From: Phytoactinopolyspora mesophila
Lineage (GTDB): Bacteria; Actinomycetota; Actinomycetes; Jiangellales; Jiangellaceae
Assembly (NCBI RefSeq): GCF_010122465.1
Contig: NZ_WLZY01000012.1
Coordinates: forward strand, 92,836-156,835
Length of the DNA stretch: 64,000 bases
Reading direction: 5' to 3'
Shown: positions 33,783-41,877 of the stretch, one piece after another
Position numbering within the stretch: position 1 is the stretch's first letter
Layout: each line of letters begins with the position of its first letter
The notes under the pieces: generated by a model
Told to the model about the DNA's origin: nothing
Seen by the model: only the letters and a program-made list of their open reading frames with translations
Databases searched by the model: none
Position numbers and translations under genes: made by a program

Positions 33783-34631
33783 TCACGACAATCCGACGCG
33801 GCGACCCAGCCGGACGCGGTAGAGGCTGGTGGTCGCGGTCATGTAGAGCCACTGGCGCTGCTCGCCGCCGAAGCAGACGTTCGAGACCACTTCGGGGACC
33901 GCGATGTGTTCCAGGACTCTCCCGCGTGCGTCCAGGACATACACACCGTCGCCGGCCGAGCACCACAGGTTCCCGACGCCGTCGACACGCAATCCGTCCA
34001 CCGCCCCCACGGGCACCGTAGGGATGTCGCGACCGTTGACGCAGCCGCCACCCTCGACGTCGTAGGCGCGCAGCTTGGAGTTCTCGCCCGTGTCGGCGAC
34101 GTAGAGCACACTCTCATCCGGGGAGAAGGCCAGGCCGTTGGGGTGATCCATGTCGGTGACGACGGCGTCCAAGACACCGGTGGTCTCGTCGTATCGGAAG
34201 ACATAACAGCCGCCGTACTCCATCTCGCCCGGATAGCCTTCTCTGCCGCTGGGCTGGATGCCGTACGGCGGGTCGGTGAACCAGACCGTTCCGTCCCGGG
34301 CCACAACAACGTCGTTCGGTGAGTTGAGCCGGTGCCCCTCCCAGGAGTCGACGAGAACCTCGACGGTCCTGCCGGTCTCGCGCTCGACGCGCCGATTGCC
34401 GTGCGAGCAACGCACCACACGTCCCTGGCGGTCCAGGATGCGACCGTTCTGAAAGCCCGCCGGTTCAGCGTGCACGTCAGTGCGGCCGGTGGCGGCGTCG
34501 TACTCCAGGACGCGGTCGTTCGGGATGTCGCTGAAGCGAACGCGGCCGGTGTCAGGCAGCCACAGCGGGCCTTCGGTCCACTCAGCTCCAGTGAAGAGGC
34601 GCTCGGGCTCGCCCGCAACAAGGTGAGTCAT
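33783..34631 (-). CDS. SMP-30/gluconolactonase-like beta-propeller protein
   Basis: The 282-residue protein shows the SMP-30 six-blade pattern: GAEWTEGPLWLPDTGRVRFS with the metal-binding glutamate, RLNSPNDVVVARDGTVWFTD with the asparagine/aspartate ligands, and DHPNGLAFSPDESVLYVADT. Such enzymes are calcium- or zinc-dependent lactonases of sugar acids (gluconolactone, galactonolactone or rhamnonolactone). It stands alone on the minus strand but may serve the sugar loci around it. Confidence 0.9.
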   Translation of the reverse strand: MTHLVAGEPERLFTGAEWTEGPLWLPDTGRVRFSDIPNDRVLEYDAATGRTDVHAEPAGFQNGRILDRQGRVVRCSHGNRRVERETGRTVEVLVDSWEGHRLNSPNDVVVARDGTVWFTDPPYGIQPSGREGYPGEMEYGGCYVFRYDETTGVLDAVVTDMDHPNGLAFSPDESVLYVADTGENSKLRAYDVEGGGCVNGRDIPTVPVGAVDGLRVDGVGNLWCSAGDGVYVLDARGRVLEHIAVPEVVSNVCFGGEQRQWLYMTATTSLYRVRLGRRVGLS

Positions 34632-34738
34632 GCGCAGAGTGTGTCAGCCCCAGAGTCATTGAGGCAGATCACGTCGACGGTCAGTCCGTGCTAAGCCATC
34701 TGCGACACCGAACGAGAAAACCGAACGAACCCGCGGAG

Positions 34739-34757
34739 CCTGGCGGGCTGCGCCAGG
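34739..34757. terminator. Hairpin after vapC
   Basis: CCTGGCG and CGCCAGG form a perfect 7-bp stem with a 5-nt loop, starting 1 bp beyond the toxin stop codon on the minus strand. No T-tract follows. Confidence 0.5.
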
Positions 34758-34758
34758 G

Positions 34759-35187
34759 CTAGCCGAGCGGATGGCTCCAACGGAGATTCGGGAACCGGCT
34801 GAAATCCCGATCTGTGGTGATGATGTCGCTGGCGGTCTCGACGGCCAGCGCAGCTAGGTGCGCGTCCGTCACAAGGTTGCCACGGGCATCGGCGCCTCGG
34901 CACTGCTCCTCGAAGATGTCCCAATGCCGGTGGCCCGGCTCCAACACGACGCAATTGTCATGCGTGCGTACCTCGCGGGCGAACGCCAGCGCGATCTCCA
35001 ACGGACTCGGCGGATCGAAGACACGCCGATGTGTGACGATCCTGATGAAACCGGTGAACACCAGGCTGGTGACTGCGAACGGCTCCTCACCACCGAGAAG
35101 GTCCCTCAACCACGCCGCGTAGTTCCGGTGACCAGGTGCGTCCTCACGGTGGGCATATACCAGGACGTTGACGTCAAGAAGCTTCAT
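34759..35187 (-). CDS. vapC: VapC-type PIN-domain toxin
   Basis: The 142-residue PIN domain starts MKLLDVNVLVYAHREDAPGH with the first catalytic aspartate and has further acidic residues near the end in NLVTDAHLAALAV and IITTDRDFSRFPNL. Together these form the four-acid magnesium site of RNA-cleaving PIN toxins. It overlaps the antitoxin gene by 14 bp. The target RNA is unknown (tRNA or 23S rRNA in characterised VapC). Confidence 0.92.
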   Translation of the reverse strand: MKLLDVNVLVYAHREDAPGHRNYAAWLRDLLGGEEPFAVTSLVFTGFIRIVTHRRVFDPPSPLEIALAFAREVRTHDNCVVLEPGHRHWDIFEEQCRGADARGNLVTDAHLAALAVETASDIITTDRDFSRFPNLRWSHPLG

Positions 35188-35422
35188 CGGCCTCGTCCAT
35201 CAGGTCGTATAGCGCAGCCGTGTCATCGAGATCGACACCCGGCTGAAGCCCGTTTCCCCCGAAGGTGGTCAGAGACACCTCTTGACGACTCCGGCGCCGT
35301 TGGCGCGCCAGCAGTTCCCTCAACGCATCCTCCACCACTGAGTTCATGCTCCGATGGGTACGCGCGGCCAGCGCCTTGACCTCAGCCAACAGCTCGTCAT
35401 CCAGCCGGAACGTCGTTCGCAT
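35174..35422 (-). CDS. vapB: VapB-like ribbon-helix-helix antitoxin
   Basis: The 82-residue protein begins MRTTFRLDDELLAEVKALA and continues HRSMNSVVEDALREL, a ribbon-helix-helix DNA-binding domain. A polar acidic tail (DLDDTAALYDLMDEADEAS) is likely to wrap the toxin. It is the first gene of the pair and probably binds the direct repeats at 35424-35457 for conditional autorepression. Confidence 0.9.
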   Translation of the reverse strand: MRTTFRLDDELLAEVKALAARTHRSMNSVVEDALRELLARQRRRSRQEVSLTTFGGNGLQPGVDLDDTAALYDLMDEADEAS

Positions 35423-35423
35423 A

Positions 35424-35457
35424 CATCAAAGTGTCATCAATACGCATCAAAATGTCA
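35424..35457. promoter_or_regulatory. Direct repeats upstream of vapB (autoregulatory site)
   Basis: CATCAAAGTGTCA (35424-35436) and CATCAAAATGTCA (35445-35457) agree at 12 of 13 positions, 21 bp apart, which places both copies on the same face of the helix. The repeats begin 2 bp before the antitoxin start. AT-rich tandem sites suit ribbon-helix-helix antitoxins. Confidence 0.65.
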
Positions 35458-35541
35458 AGATCTTTCCTAGAAGGCGCGTTCGTGGGAGCGGGCCGGGTCA
35501 GCTCATGCGGACAGCGGCGATGTCGCGCCCGCGGGTGACAG

Positions 35542-36798
35542 TCAGGGAACGGTGACAGTCCAGGGCCCACCGATGGCAGTGACGTCGGTACGGTCCTGGC
35601 CGGGGCCGTCGTCGCCGGCCGGGGTGGTGAAGAAGAACCCCATCACCGCATACAGCTCATACGTGCCCGGAGCCAGTGGTTCACCGCCGCTGGTATTGGC
35701 ATGCTGGCCGACCCCAACCGTCGTGCAGTCGTGTAATGGCACCCACGCGTCGTAGTCGATGGATGCGCCCGCAGCCATGGTGGCCTCCAGCCCCATGTCG
35801 TCCGTCCCGCCGGTTGTGCCGACGACGATCCCGTCACGGACCACGACGACCCACGGGTGCCCGGTCCAGCCCTCTAACTCAACACCCGACGTGTTGGTCG
35901 CGGTAACGGTGAAAGCGGCGCCGGGCGGGTCACTGTCGACCGGGTCCTGGGGGGCCACTTCACCGAGGTCGGCAGGCCCGTCAAGCCGGATGCCGAGTTC
36001 TTCGCCGCTGGTCGACGCCACGGCGTCCCGCGGCCACGCGGCACCGCACTGAGAGTCGACGACCGGGCCGCCGTCGTCCTCGCCCACGGTGAACACCGAC
36101 CACGCCAATACGACGGCGGCAGCCCGCTCCGGCTGCTCCGGCTGGCCGGCCGGCGCCGGGGCAATACCTGCTGCCCCCACGACGTCGTAGTCTCCCGGCG
36201 GCAGCACATCCCCGCGTGCCGTTCCAGCGACGTCGCCGCAAGAACGCACCTCGAAGCCGACATCCATCCAGGTGGATTCCCCCGGAGTGACCGCCAGGTC
36301 GTCCGGGTAGGTCCCGGCCGCGCGACCAGTTCCCACGACTCGCCCGTCGCCATCAACGACCCACAGCACCATCGGGGCACCGTCCACGTTCACGACGGCG
36401 AAGCGATCGACGCCGCTGGCCGCGTAGGTCATCTCCGCGGCGACGTCCGCCCGCGCGGAACCTGCCGAGCGGAGCGGATCGAGGCGAAGGGTCGCCGGCC
36501 CGTCGTCGGTGAAGACGGTGGCATCACCGAACGTGGCCGCAGCAGCGGTCTCGACGTCCTGCCCACATGCCTCCCAAGATCCTGCAGCAACGGAGGGCGT
36601 GGGGGAACCGTCAAACATCACGACCACCCCGACGCTCACCGCGGCAACCATCACGCCAACACCCGTGGCCGCGACCATCCGGCGCCGGCGGCCCTTGCGC
36701 ACCTTCGCCCGGACCCCGATGACATCGCCGTCGCCAGCGGCGTTTCCCGCCGCTGTTGCGATCTCCTGGAGCCGCCGCTTCAGTTCGTCAGTCATCAT
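35542..36798 (-). CDS. Single-pass membrane protein, putative anti-sigma factor
   Basis: The 418-residue protein has an N-terminal cytoplasmic helix (DELKRRLQEIATAAGNAA), a basic stretch KVRKGRRRR and one membrane segment (VAATGVGVMVAAVSVGVVVM). A long extracellular part consists of repeated beta-rich segments with several cysteines (EACGQD, VRSCGD, SQCGAA, HDCTT). It overlaps the ECF sigma gene by 4 bp (ATGA). The layout is that of membrane-bound regulators co-transcribed with SigE-type ECF factors, though no zinc anti-sigma motif is present. What the outside domain senses is unknown. Confidence 0.65.
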   Translation of the reverse strand: MMTDELKRRLQEIATAAGNAAGDGDVIGVRAKVRKGRRRRMVAATGVGVMVAAVSVGVVVMFDGSPTPSVAAGSWEACGQDVETAAAATFGDATVFTDDGPATLRLDPLRSAGSARADVAAEMTYAASGVDRFAVVNVDGAPMVLWVVDGDGRVVGTGRAAGTYPDDLAVTPGESTWMDVGFEVRSCGDVAGTARGDVLPPGDYDVVGAAGIAPAPAGQPEQPERAAAVVLAWSVFTVGEDDGGPVVDSQCGAAWPRDAVASTSGEELGIRLDGPADLGEVAPQDPVDSDPPGAAFTVTATNTSGVELEGWTGHPWVVVVRDGIVVGTTGGTDDMGLEATMAAGASIDYDAWVPLHDCTTVGVGQHANTSGGEPLAPGTYELYAVMGFFFTTPAGDDGPGQDRTDVTAIGGPWTVTVP

Positions 36799-37346
36799 CG
36801 CCCCTTCGTGCCCACGCTGCCTGGTGCGGGATCTCCCTCGTCATCGACGGGGACCGCCGAGCCAAGGACGGTCCGTAGCCGCCGCACCCCCTGGCTCAGG
36901 TATCGCTTCACCGCTCCGTCGCTGACGCCTATCCGATCGGCGATCTGCGGGACGGTCAGGTCGTCGAAGTACCGCAGGACGACGCTGGCGCGTTCCCGGC
37001 GAGGGAGATCAGCAAGGGCACGTCGCACATCGATCTGCGTGTCAGTCAGGTCCGGATTGGTCTGCGATGCGCGATCGTCGCCGTCCGTCGCCACCAGGTG
37101 CCGGATGCCGAGCCAGCGGGCCCAGCGCCGATGCCCGTCGACATACAGCCGCAAGACGGCCAGTCGCACATAGCTCTCCGCATCCTGCAGTTCCAAGCCG
37201 CGCAGTGAACGGACGAACGTCCGAACGATCGCTTCCTGCACCAGATCCTCGGCTTCAGCCAGGTCTCCGGTAAGCAGATACGCGTACCCGACCAGCGCGC
37301 GGTGGCGTTCACCAGCCACGACGACGAGCGCATCCTCCGCTGCCAC
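36795..37346 (-). CDS. ECF RNA polymerase sigma factor (SigE-like family)
   Basis: The 183-residue protein has region 2 (RHRALVGYAYLLTGDLAEAEDLVQEAI) and region 4 (ALADLPRRERASVVLRYFDDLTVPQIADRIGVSDGAVKRYLSQGVRRLR) intact, as in the actinobacterial SigE-like ECF group. The GTG at 37346 is preceded by TAGGAG. The downstream membrane protein, with which it overlaps, is the probable regulator. Target promoters were not identified. Confidence 0.92.
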   Translation of the reverse strand: MAAEDALVVVAGERHRALVGYAYLLTGDLAEAEDLVQEAIVRTFVRSLRGLELQDAESYVRLAVLRLYVDGHRRWARWLGIRHLVATDGDDRASQTNPDLTDTQIDVRRALADLPRRERASVVLRYFDDLTVPQIADRIGVSDGAVKRYLSQGVRRLRTVLGSAVPVDDEGDPAPGSVGTKGR

Positions 37347-37453
37347 GGTGCTCCTACCGCCCTGCGGGTCGCCGGATGCGTCCCGTCATAGACAAAGACG
37401 ACCACGCGCTCCAGATCGTTGTCCGCCAGCGGAGGGCAAAGTTGGCGCGCAGC

Positions 37454-38455
37454 TCACAACGGGCGACAGCTGGCGCGCGTGACCAGGTTTGTCGGCAACC
37501 GGACATGGGGCTCCCGGGACACGCCATTGATCAGATCGATGACCATACCCAGAGCTTGCGCGCCCATCTCATGGATGGGCTGGGCGACGGTGGTGAGTGG
37601 AGGGTCGCTCATCGCCGATTCAGGCACGTTGTCGAAGCCGATCACTGAGATGTCCTCCGGGACGCGGAGCCCCAGCTCGCGGGCGATCTCCATGGTGCGG
37701 ATCGCGGAGAGGTCGTTGGCGGCGAAGATCGCGGTCGGGCGATCGGACATCGACAGCAATTCGTGGGCGGGGATGTCGGCCAGGTCGGGGCGGTAGCCGC
37801 CGATCCGCATCAGGGCTGGGTCGACCTCGATTCCGGCATCCTTCAACGCCGAGCGGTAGCCCTGTTCACGAAGCCTCGCCGATTCGAGGTCGACACGGCC
37901 GCCGAGGAAGCCGATGCGGGTGTGGCCCAACGAGATCAGGTGCTCAGCCGCCAATCTGGCGCCGGCGAAGCTGTCCGAATCGATGGTCGGAGCGCCGGAT
38001 GGTCCGGTGTGCGGGTCGACGGCGACGACGGGGATGCTCTCGTGTTCGAGGCTGACGGTGGGGGTGACGAGCACGGCACCGTCGATCAGCGTGCCGGCCA
38101 GGCGGGCCAGATAGCGCTTCTCCCAGCCGACCCGCTCGTGCCGGCCGAGTCCACCGGTATAGGCCATCAGCTCGTAGTCCGTCCCATGCACAGCCTCGGA
38201 GATGCCCTTCAGCAACTCGGTGGAGAACGGCTCGAACTCCGCGACGAGGATGCCGACGACATTGGTGCGGCGGCTGCGGAGGCTCCGAGCCACGAGTGAC
38301 GACTCGTATCCGAGTTGCTCGATGACCTCTTGGACCCGGACCTCGGTCTCCGGCGCGACGCCGTACCGGCCGTTGATCACCTTCGACACGGTCGCGACCG
38401 AGACCTTTGCGGTCTTCGCGACGTCGCCGATGGTCACCCTTCCCGTGGACTGCAT
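37454..38455 (-). CDS. LacI-family transcriptional regulator of locus C
   Basis: The 333-residue protein has a LacI helix-turn-helix VTIGDVAKTAKVSVATVSKV and hinge SSLVARSLRSRRTN, with a full sensor domain including ISVIGFDNVPESAMSDPPLT. It is divergent from the sugar-binding protein gene at 38611. The repeated ATCGATAACGAT-like elements between them (38509-38544) are the likely operators, allowing control of both directions. The inducer is presumably the sugar imported by locus C. Confidence 0.94.
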   Translation of the reverse strand: MQSTGRVTIGDVAKTAKVSVATVSKVINGRYGVAPETEVRVQEVIEQLGYESSLVARSLRSRRTNVVGILVAEFEPFSTELLKGISEAVHGTDYELMAYTGGLGRHERVGWEKRYLARLAGTLIDGAVLVTPTVSLEHESIPVVAVDPHTGPSGAPTIDSDSFAGARLAAEHLISLGHTRIGFLGGRVDLESARLREQGYRSALKDAGIEVDPALMRIGGYRPDLADIPAHELLSMSDRPTAIFAANDLSAIRTMEIARELGLRVPEDISVIGFDNVPESAMSDPPLTTVAQPIHEMGAQALGMVIDLINGVSREPHVRLPTNLVTRASCRPL

Positions 38456-38508
38456 GCCAAGACACTAGCGTGCCAGCGTGCCCTCGGCATATTCGAGAAG
38501 AGCAACCT

Positions 38509-38544
38509 TCGATAACGATGTCGATATCGGTATCGATAACGATT
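38509..38544. promoter_or_regulatory. Tandem LacI-type operator array of locus C
   Basis: TCGATAACGAT occurs at 38509-38519 and again at 38533-38543, flanking a central palindrome CGATATCG (38522-38529). The second copy overlaps the -35 element of the transporter promoter, so binding would block transcription. Confidence 0.65.
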
Positions 38545-38572
38545 GACACCCGCTCAGCGCGGCTGCCAGACT
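38543..38572 (+). promoter_or_regulatory. Sigma70-type promoter for the locus C transporter
   Basis: TTGACA (38543-38548) is a perfect -35. A weak -10 candidate, CAGACT, lies 18 bp downstream at 38567-38572. The start codon of the binding protein follows 38 bp later. The -35 overlaps the LacI-type operator. Confidence 0.55.
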
Positions 38573-38610
38573 CCCGCACATTCGTCAAGGACGACTGGAG
38601 GGGCACCGAG

Positions 38611-39975
38611 ATGATTCGCAGAACACGGAAGCAAGCCCTGTTACTCGTGGTGGCAGGTGCACTCTTCGCCACCGCCTGTGCGGGGCAGGGTGGTGGCTCC
38701 GACGACGACGGTGCGGATCCCCCTGAAGGCAACGACAGCGGCAGCGAAGAGAGCACCGACGACGACGGTGACAGTGACACGCCGGTCACCATCACGTGGT
38801 GGCACAACTCGAACAACGAGCCTGGCAGGGGCGTGTACGAGCAGGCGGCCGAGGACTTCATGGCGGCCAATCCCCACGTCACCATCGAGATCAGCGCGCA
38901 GGAACACGAGGACATGGGGACGCGCCTCAACGCGGCATTCCAGAGCGGCGACATGCCCGACATCTACATGGAGCGCGGCGGGGGCGAACTCGCCGACCAC
39001 GTTGCCGCGGGCCTGACCAAAGACATCACCGACCTGGCGGCTGACGCGATCGCGAATCTCGGGGGCGTGGGCTCCACCTACGAGGTGGACGGCCGCGCGT
39101 ACGCACTGCCGTTCACCGCGGGTGCGGTCGGCTTCTGGTACAACACCGAACTCTTCGACGAGGCCGGCATCAGCGAGCCGCCAGAGACGCTCGACGACTG
39201 GTTCGCCGCGGTCGACGCACTCAAGGCGGCGGACATCGAACCCGTCGCCGTCGGTGCCCGCGACGGCTGGCCGGCCGCGCACTACTGGTACTACACCGCG
39301 CTGCGGCAGTGCTCCGAGGAGGTCTTGACCGACGCGGTCGTCACCCTCGACTTCTCCGACCCCGACCCATGTTTCCTGCGTGCCGGCGAGACGCTCCAGG
39401 AGATGATCGATGCCGAACCGTTCAACGCGGGATTCCTGGCAACACCAGCGCAGGAAGGCCCGACGTCGGCCTCCGGCCTGCTCGCGACCGAGCGGGTGGC
39501 TATGGAACTGGCCGGCCACTGGGAGCCCGGCGTGATGGAGGGTCTGACCGAGGACGGCCAAGGCCTGGCCGGCAAGCTCGGCTGGTTCCCGTTCCCGGAG
39601 ATCCCGGGCCAGGAAGGCGAGCCTGGAGCCCTGATCGGTGGCGGCGACGCGTGGGCGCTGTCGGCGAACGCCCCGGATGTGGCGGCTGACTTCATCTCGT
39701 ACCTGGTTTCCGACGAGATGCAGCAGACTTTCGCTGAGAACAACATGGGCCTGCCGGTCAACCCGGCGGCATCGGGCTCGGTTGCCGACCCGGCGCTGGC
39801 CGCGCTGATCGAGCCGCTCTCCGCCGCTCCGTACAACATGCTCTACTTCGACACCCAGTTCGGCGAGTCGATCGGTGGCGCGATGAACGACGAGATCGTC
39901 GAGATGTTCGCCAGTGCCGCCACGCCGCAGGACGTCGTCGACGCCATCCGAGAAGCGTACGAAGCCGAGCAGTGA
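38611..39975 (+). CDS. Extracellular sugar-binding lipoprotein, locus C
   Basis: The 454-residue protein has a short basic N-terminus and a signal peptide ending GALFATACAGQ (cysteine about residue 23). An acidic Asp/Ser/Glu linker is followed by TITWWHNSNNEPGRG, typical of family-1 sugar-binding proteins. The ATG at 38611 follows a GGAGG site. It overlaps the next gene by 4 bp (GTGA). The ligand is unknown; the adjacent GH3 enzyme suggests beta-glucosides or beta-xylosides. Confidence 0.94.
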   Translation: MIRRTRKQALLLVVAGALFATACAGQGGGSDDDGADPPEGNDSGSEESTDDDGDSDTPVTITWWHNSNNEPGRGVYEQAAEDFMAANPHVTIEISAQEHEDMGTRLNAAFQSGDMPDIYMERGGGELADHVAAGLTKDITDLAADAIANLGGVGSTYEVDGRAYALPFTAGAVGFWYNTELFDEAGISEPPETLDDWFAAVDALKAADIEPVAVGARDGWPAAHYWYYTALRQCSEEVLTDAVVTLDFSDPDPCFLRAGETLQEMIDAEPFNAGFLATPAQEGPTSASGLLATERVAMELAGHWEPGVMEGLTEDGQGLAGKLGWFPFPEIPGQEGEPGALIGGGDAWALSANAPDVAADFISYLVSDEMQQTFAENNMGLPVNPAASGSVADPALAALIEPLSAAPYNMLYFDTQFGESIGGAMNDEIVEMFASAATPQDVVDAIREAYEAEQ

Positions 39976-40961
39976 CCAACGCAATAGCCGGTTCCGCTGG
40001 CGGCCGCCACCCGATGAAGCCGCCAGCGGAACCTCCACTGAAAGCCACTAACCGACCGGGCCGCCGGTCCCGGCGCGACTGGCGCAAGAGCGCGGAGATC
40101 CTTTTCTTCGTCTCGCCCGCGCTCGTGCTGTTCGGGGCGTTTGTGATCGTGCCGGTGCTCACCGCGGTACAGATGTCGATGTACCGATGGCGTGGTTTCG
40201 GGCCACTGGAGAATTTCGTCGGGTTCGGCAACTACGCATCGGTGTTGACCAACAGTGTCTTCCAGGGCGCCGTGGCCAACACCATGACGATCGTCGTAGG
40301 GTCGATCCTTCTCCAGTTGCCTCTGGGACTAGCGATCGCCCTACTGCTCAACCGCAAGATGAAAGGTCAGGGACTGCTGCGGACCATCGTGTTCGTGCCG
40401 TTCGTGCTCTCCGAGGTCATCGCGGGCGTCATCTGGTTCCAGCTCCTACAGCCGCGGTACGGCGTGATCGACTCGTTGCTGGGGAGTATCGGCCTCCAGG
40501 GGCCACAGCAGGGTTGGCTCGGCGATCGCGACTTCGCCCTGTGGACGATCATGATCGTGCTGACGTGGAAGTACCTCGGCCTGCCGATCCTGCTCTTCCT
40601 CGCCGGGCTCCAGAGCATTCCGGACGAGCTGCACGAGGCCGCGCAACTCGACGGCGCCAGCTGGTGGCAGACCCAGCGCAAGATCACGATTCCGCTGCTC
40701 GGTCCGACGATGCGGACCTGGGCGTTCCTGTCGATGATCGGCTCACTGCAACTCTTCGACATGGTGTGGGTCCTCACCCGCGGTGGACCCGCCAACTCCA
40801 CGACCACCATGGTCACGTTTCTGATCAACCAAGGCACCGAGCGGGGCAACTACGGCATCGCGGGAGCGGCCTCGGTGATCCTCTTCGTCATCGCACTCAC
40901 CATGGCGATCACCTACCAGCGGATCTTCCTGCGGCGAGACACGAGGGAGGCCGGACGATGA
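39972..40961 (+). CDS. CUT1 carbohydrate ABC transporter permease (MalF type), locus C
   Basis: This 329-residue protein starts at GTG, overlapping the binding-protein stop. A 40-residue basic tail precedes six membrane helices; the EAA loop reads LHEAAQLDGASWWQTQ. No ATPase gene accompanies it. Confidence 0.94.
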   Translation: MTNAIAGSAGGRHPMKPPAEPPLKATNRPGRRSRRDWRKSAEILFFVSPALVLFGAFVIVPVLTAVQMSMYRWRGFGPLENFVGFGNYASVLTNSVFQGAVANTMTIVVGSILLQLPLGLAIALLLNRKMKGQGLLRTIVFVPFVLSEVIAGVIWFQLLQPRYGVIDSLLGSIGLQGPQQGWLGDRDFALWTIMIVLTWKYLGLPILLFLAGLQSIPDELHEAAQLDGASWWQTQRKITIPLLGPTMRTWAFLSMIGSLQLFDMVWVLTRGGPANSTTTMVTFLINQGTERGNYGIAGAASVILFVIALTMAITYQRIFLRRDTREAGR

Positions 40962-41845
40962 CCACCCCGACCGTGCTCGCACCACCTGCCGAGCCCACGC
41001 CCGAGCCCAAACGAAGCCGCTGGAATGCCTACTCCGGTGGCCATCCACTCGTCTACGTGGTCGCGCTCGTCATCGTCGCTGTCTCGATCGGGCCGGTGCT
41101 AATAGCCGTGCTCGGAGGCTTCCGGACGAACGCCCAGCTGGCTCAGGACCCTGGAGGCTGGCCCGACCCGTGGGTGCTCTTCAACTACCGGGACGCCATC
41201 ACCAACCCGGCTTTCTGGCGGTTCACGGGCAACTCGCTGGCCATCGGCATCATCACGACCGTCGTCGTCGTGGTCTTCGGCATGATGGCGGCTTACCCGT
41301 TGGCGCGCTATCGGTTCCGGGGGCGCGAGGCGCTGTTCACCGTTTTCGTCGCCGGGCTGCTGTTTCCCGCCACCGTCGCGGCGATTCCACTGTTCATCCT
41401 CGTCAGCCAGAACATGGGGCTCAGTAACACCTGGTGGGGTATCGCGCTGCCCCAAGCGGCGTTCGCGCTGCCGTTGAGCGTCGTCATCCTGCGCCCGTTC
41501 ATCGCCGCATTGCCGAACGAGCTCGAGGACGCCGCGTGGGTCGACGGTGCATCGCGAATCGGCTTCTTCTGGCGGATCGTGGTGCCGCTTTCATGGCCGG
41601 CGATGGTGACGGTCGGCGTGGTCGCCTTCGTCGGCTCATGGAACGCCTACCTCTTGCCGTTACTGCTGCTGCAAGGAGACACGCGCACGCTGCCGCTTGG
41701 CGTCGCGGACTACTCGTCCGAGTACTCCGCCGACATCGCCGGTGTGTTCGCTTTCACCTCGCTAGCGATGTTGCCTGCGCTGGTGCTCTTCCTGGTCTTG
41801 CAGAAGCGCATCGTCGGCGGCCTGCAAGGCGCGGTCAAGGGATGA
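40958..41845 (+). CDS. CUT1 carbohydrate ABC transporter permease (MalG type), locus C
   Basis: The 295-residue protein has six helices and the EAA loop LEDAAWVDGASRIGFF. The ATG at 40958 is chosen because it overlaps the previous stop (ATGA) and fits the family N-terminus; the same frame is open far upstream but out of register with the MalF-type gene. Confidence 0.94.
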   Translation: MTTPTVLAPPAEPTPEPKRSRWNAYSGGHPLVYVVALVIVAVSIGPVLIAVLGGFRTNAQLAQDPGGWPDPWVLFNYRDAITNPAFWRFTGNSLAIGIITTVVVVVFGMMAAYPLARYRFRGREALFTVFVAGLLFPATVAAIPLFILVSQNMGLSNTWWGIALPQAAFALPLSVVILRPFIAALPNELEDAAWVDGASRIGFFWRIVVPLSWPAMVTVGVVAFVGSWNAYLLPLLLLQGDTRTLPLGVADYSSEYSADIAGVFAFTSLAMLPALVLFLVLQKRIVGGLQGAVKG

Positions 41846-41877
41846 GACCGAACGATCCAAGCAAGGAGCCCACTTTC

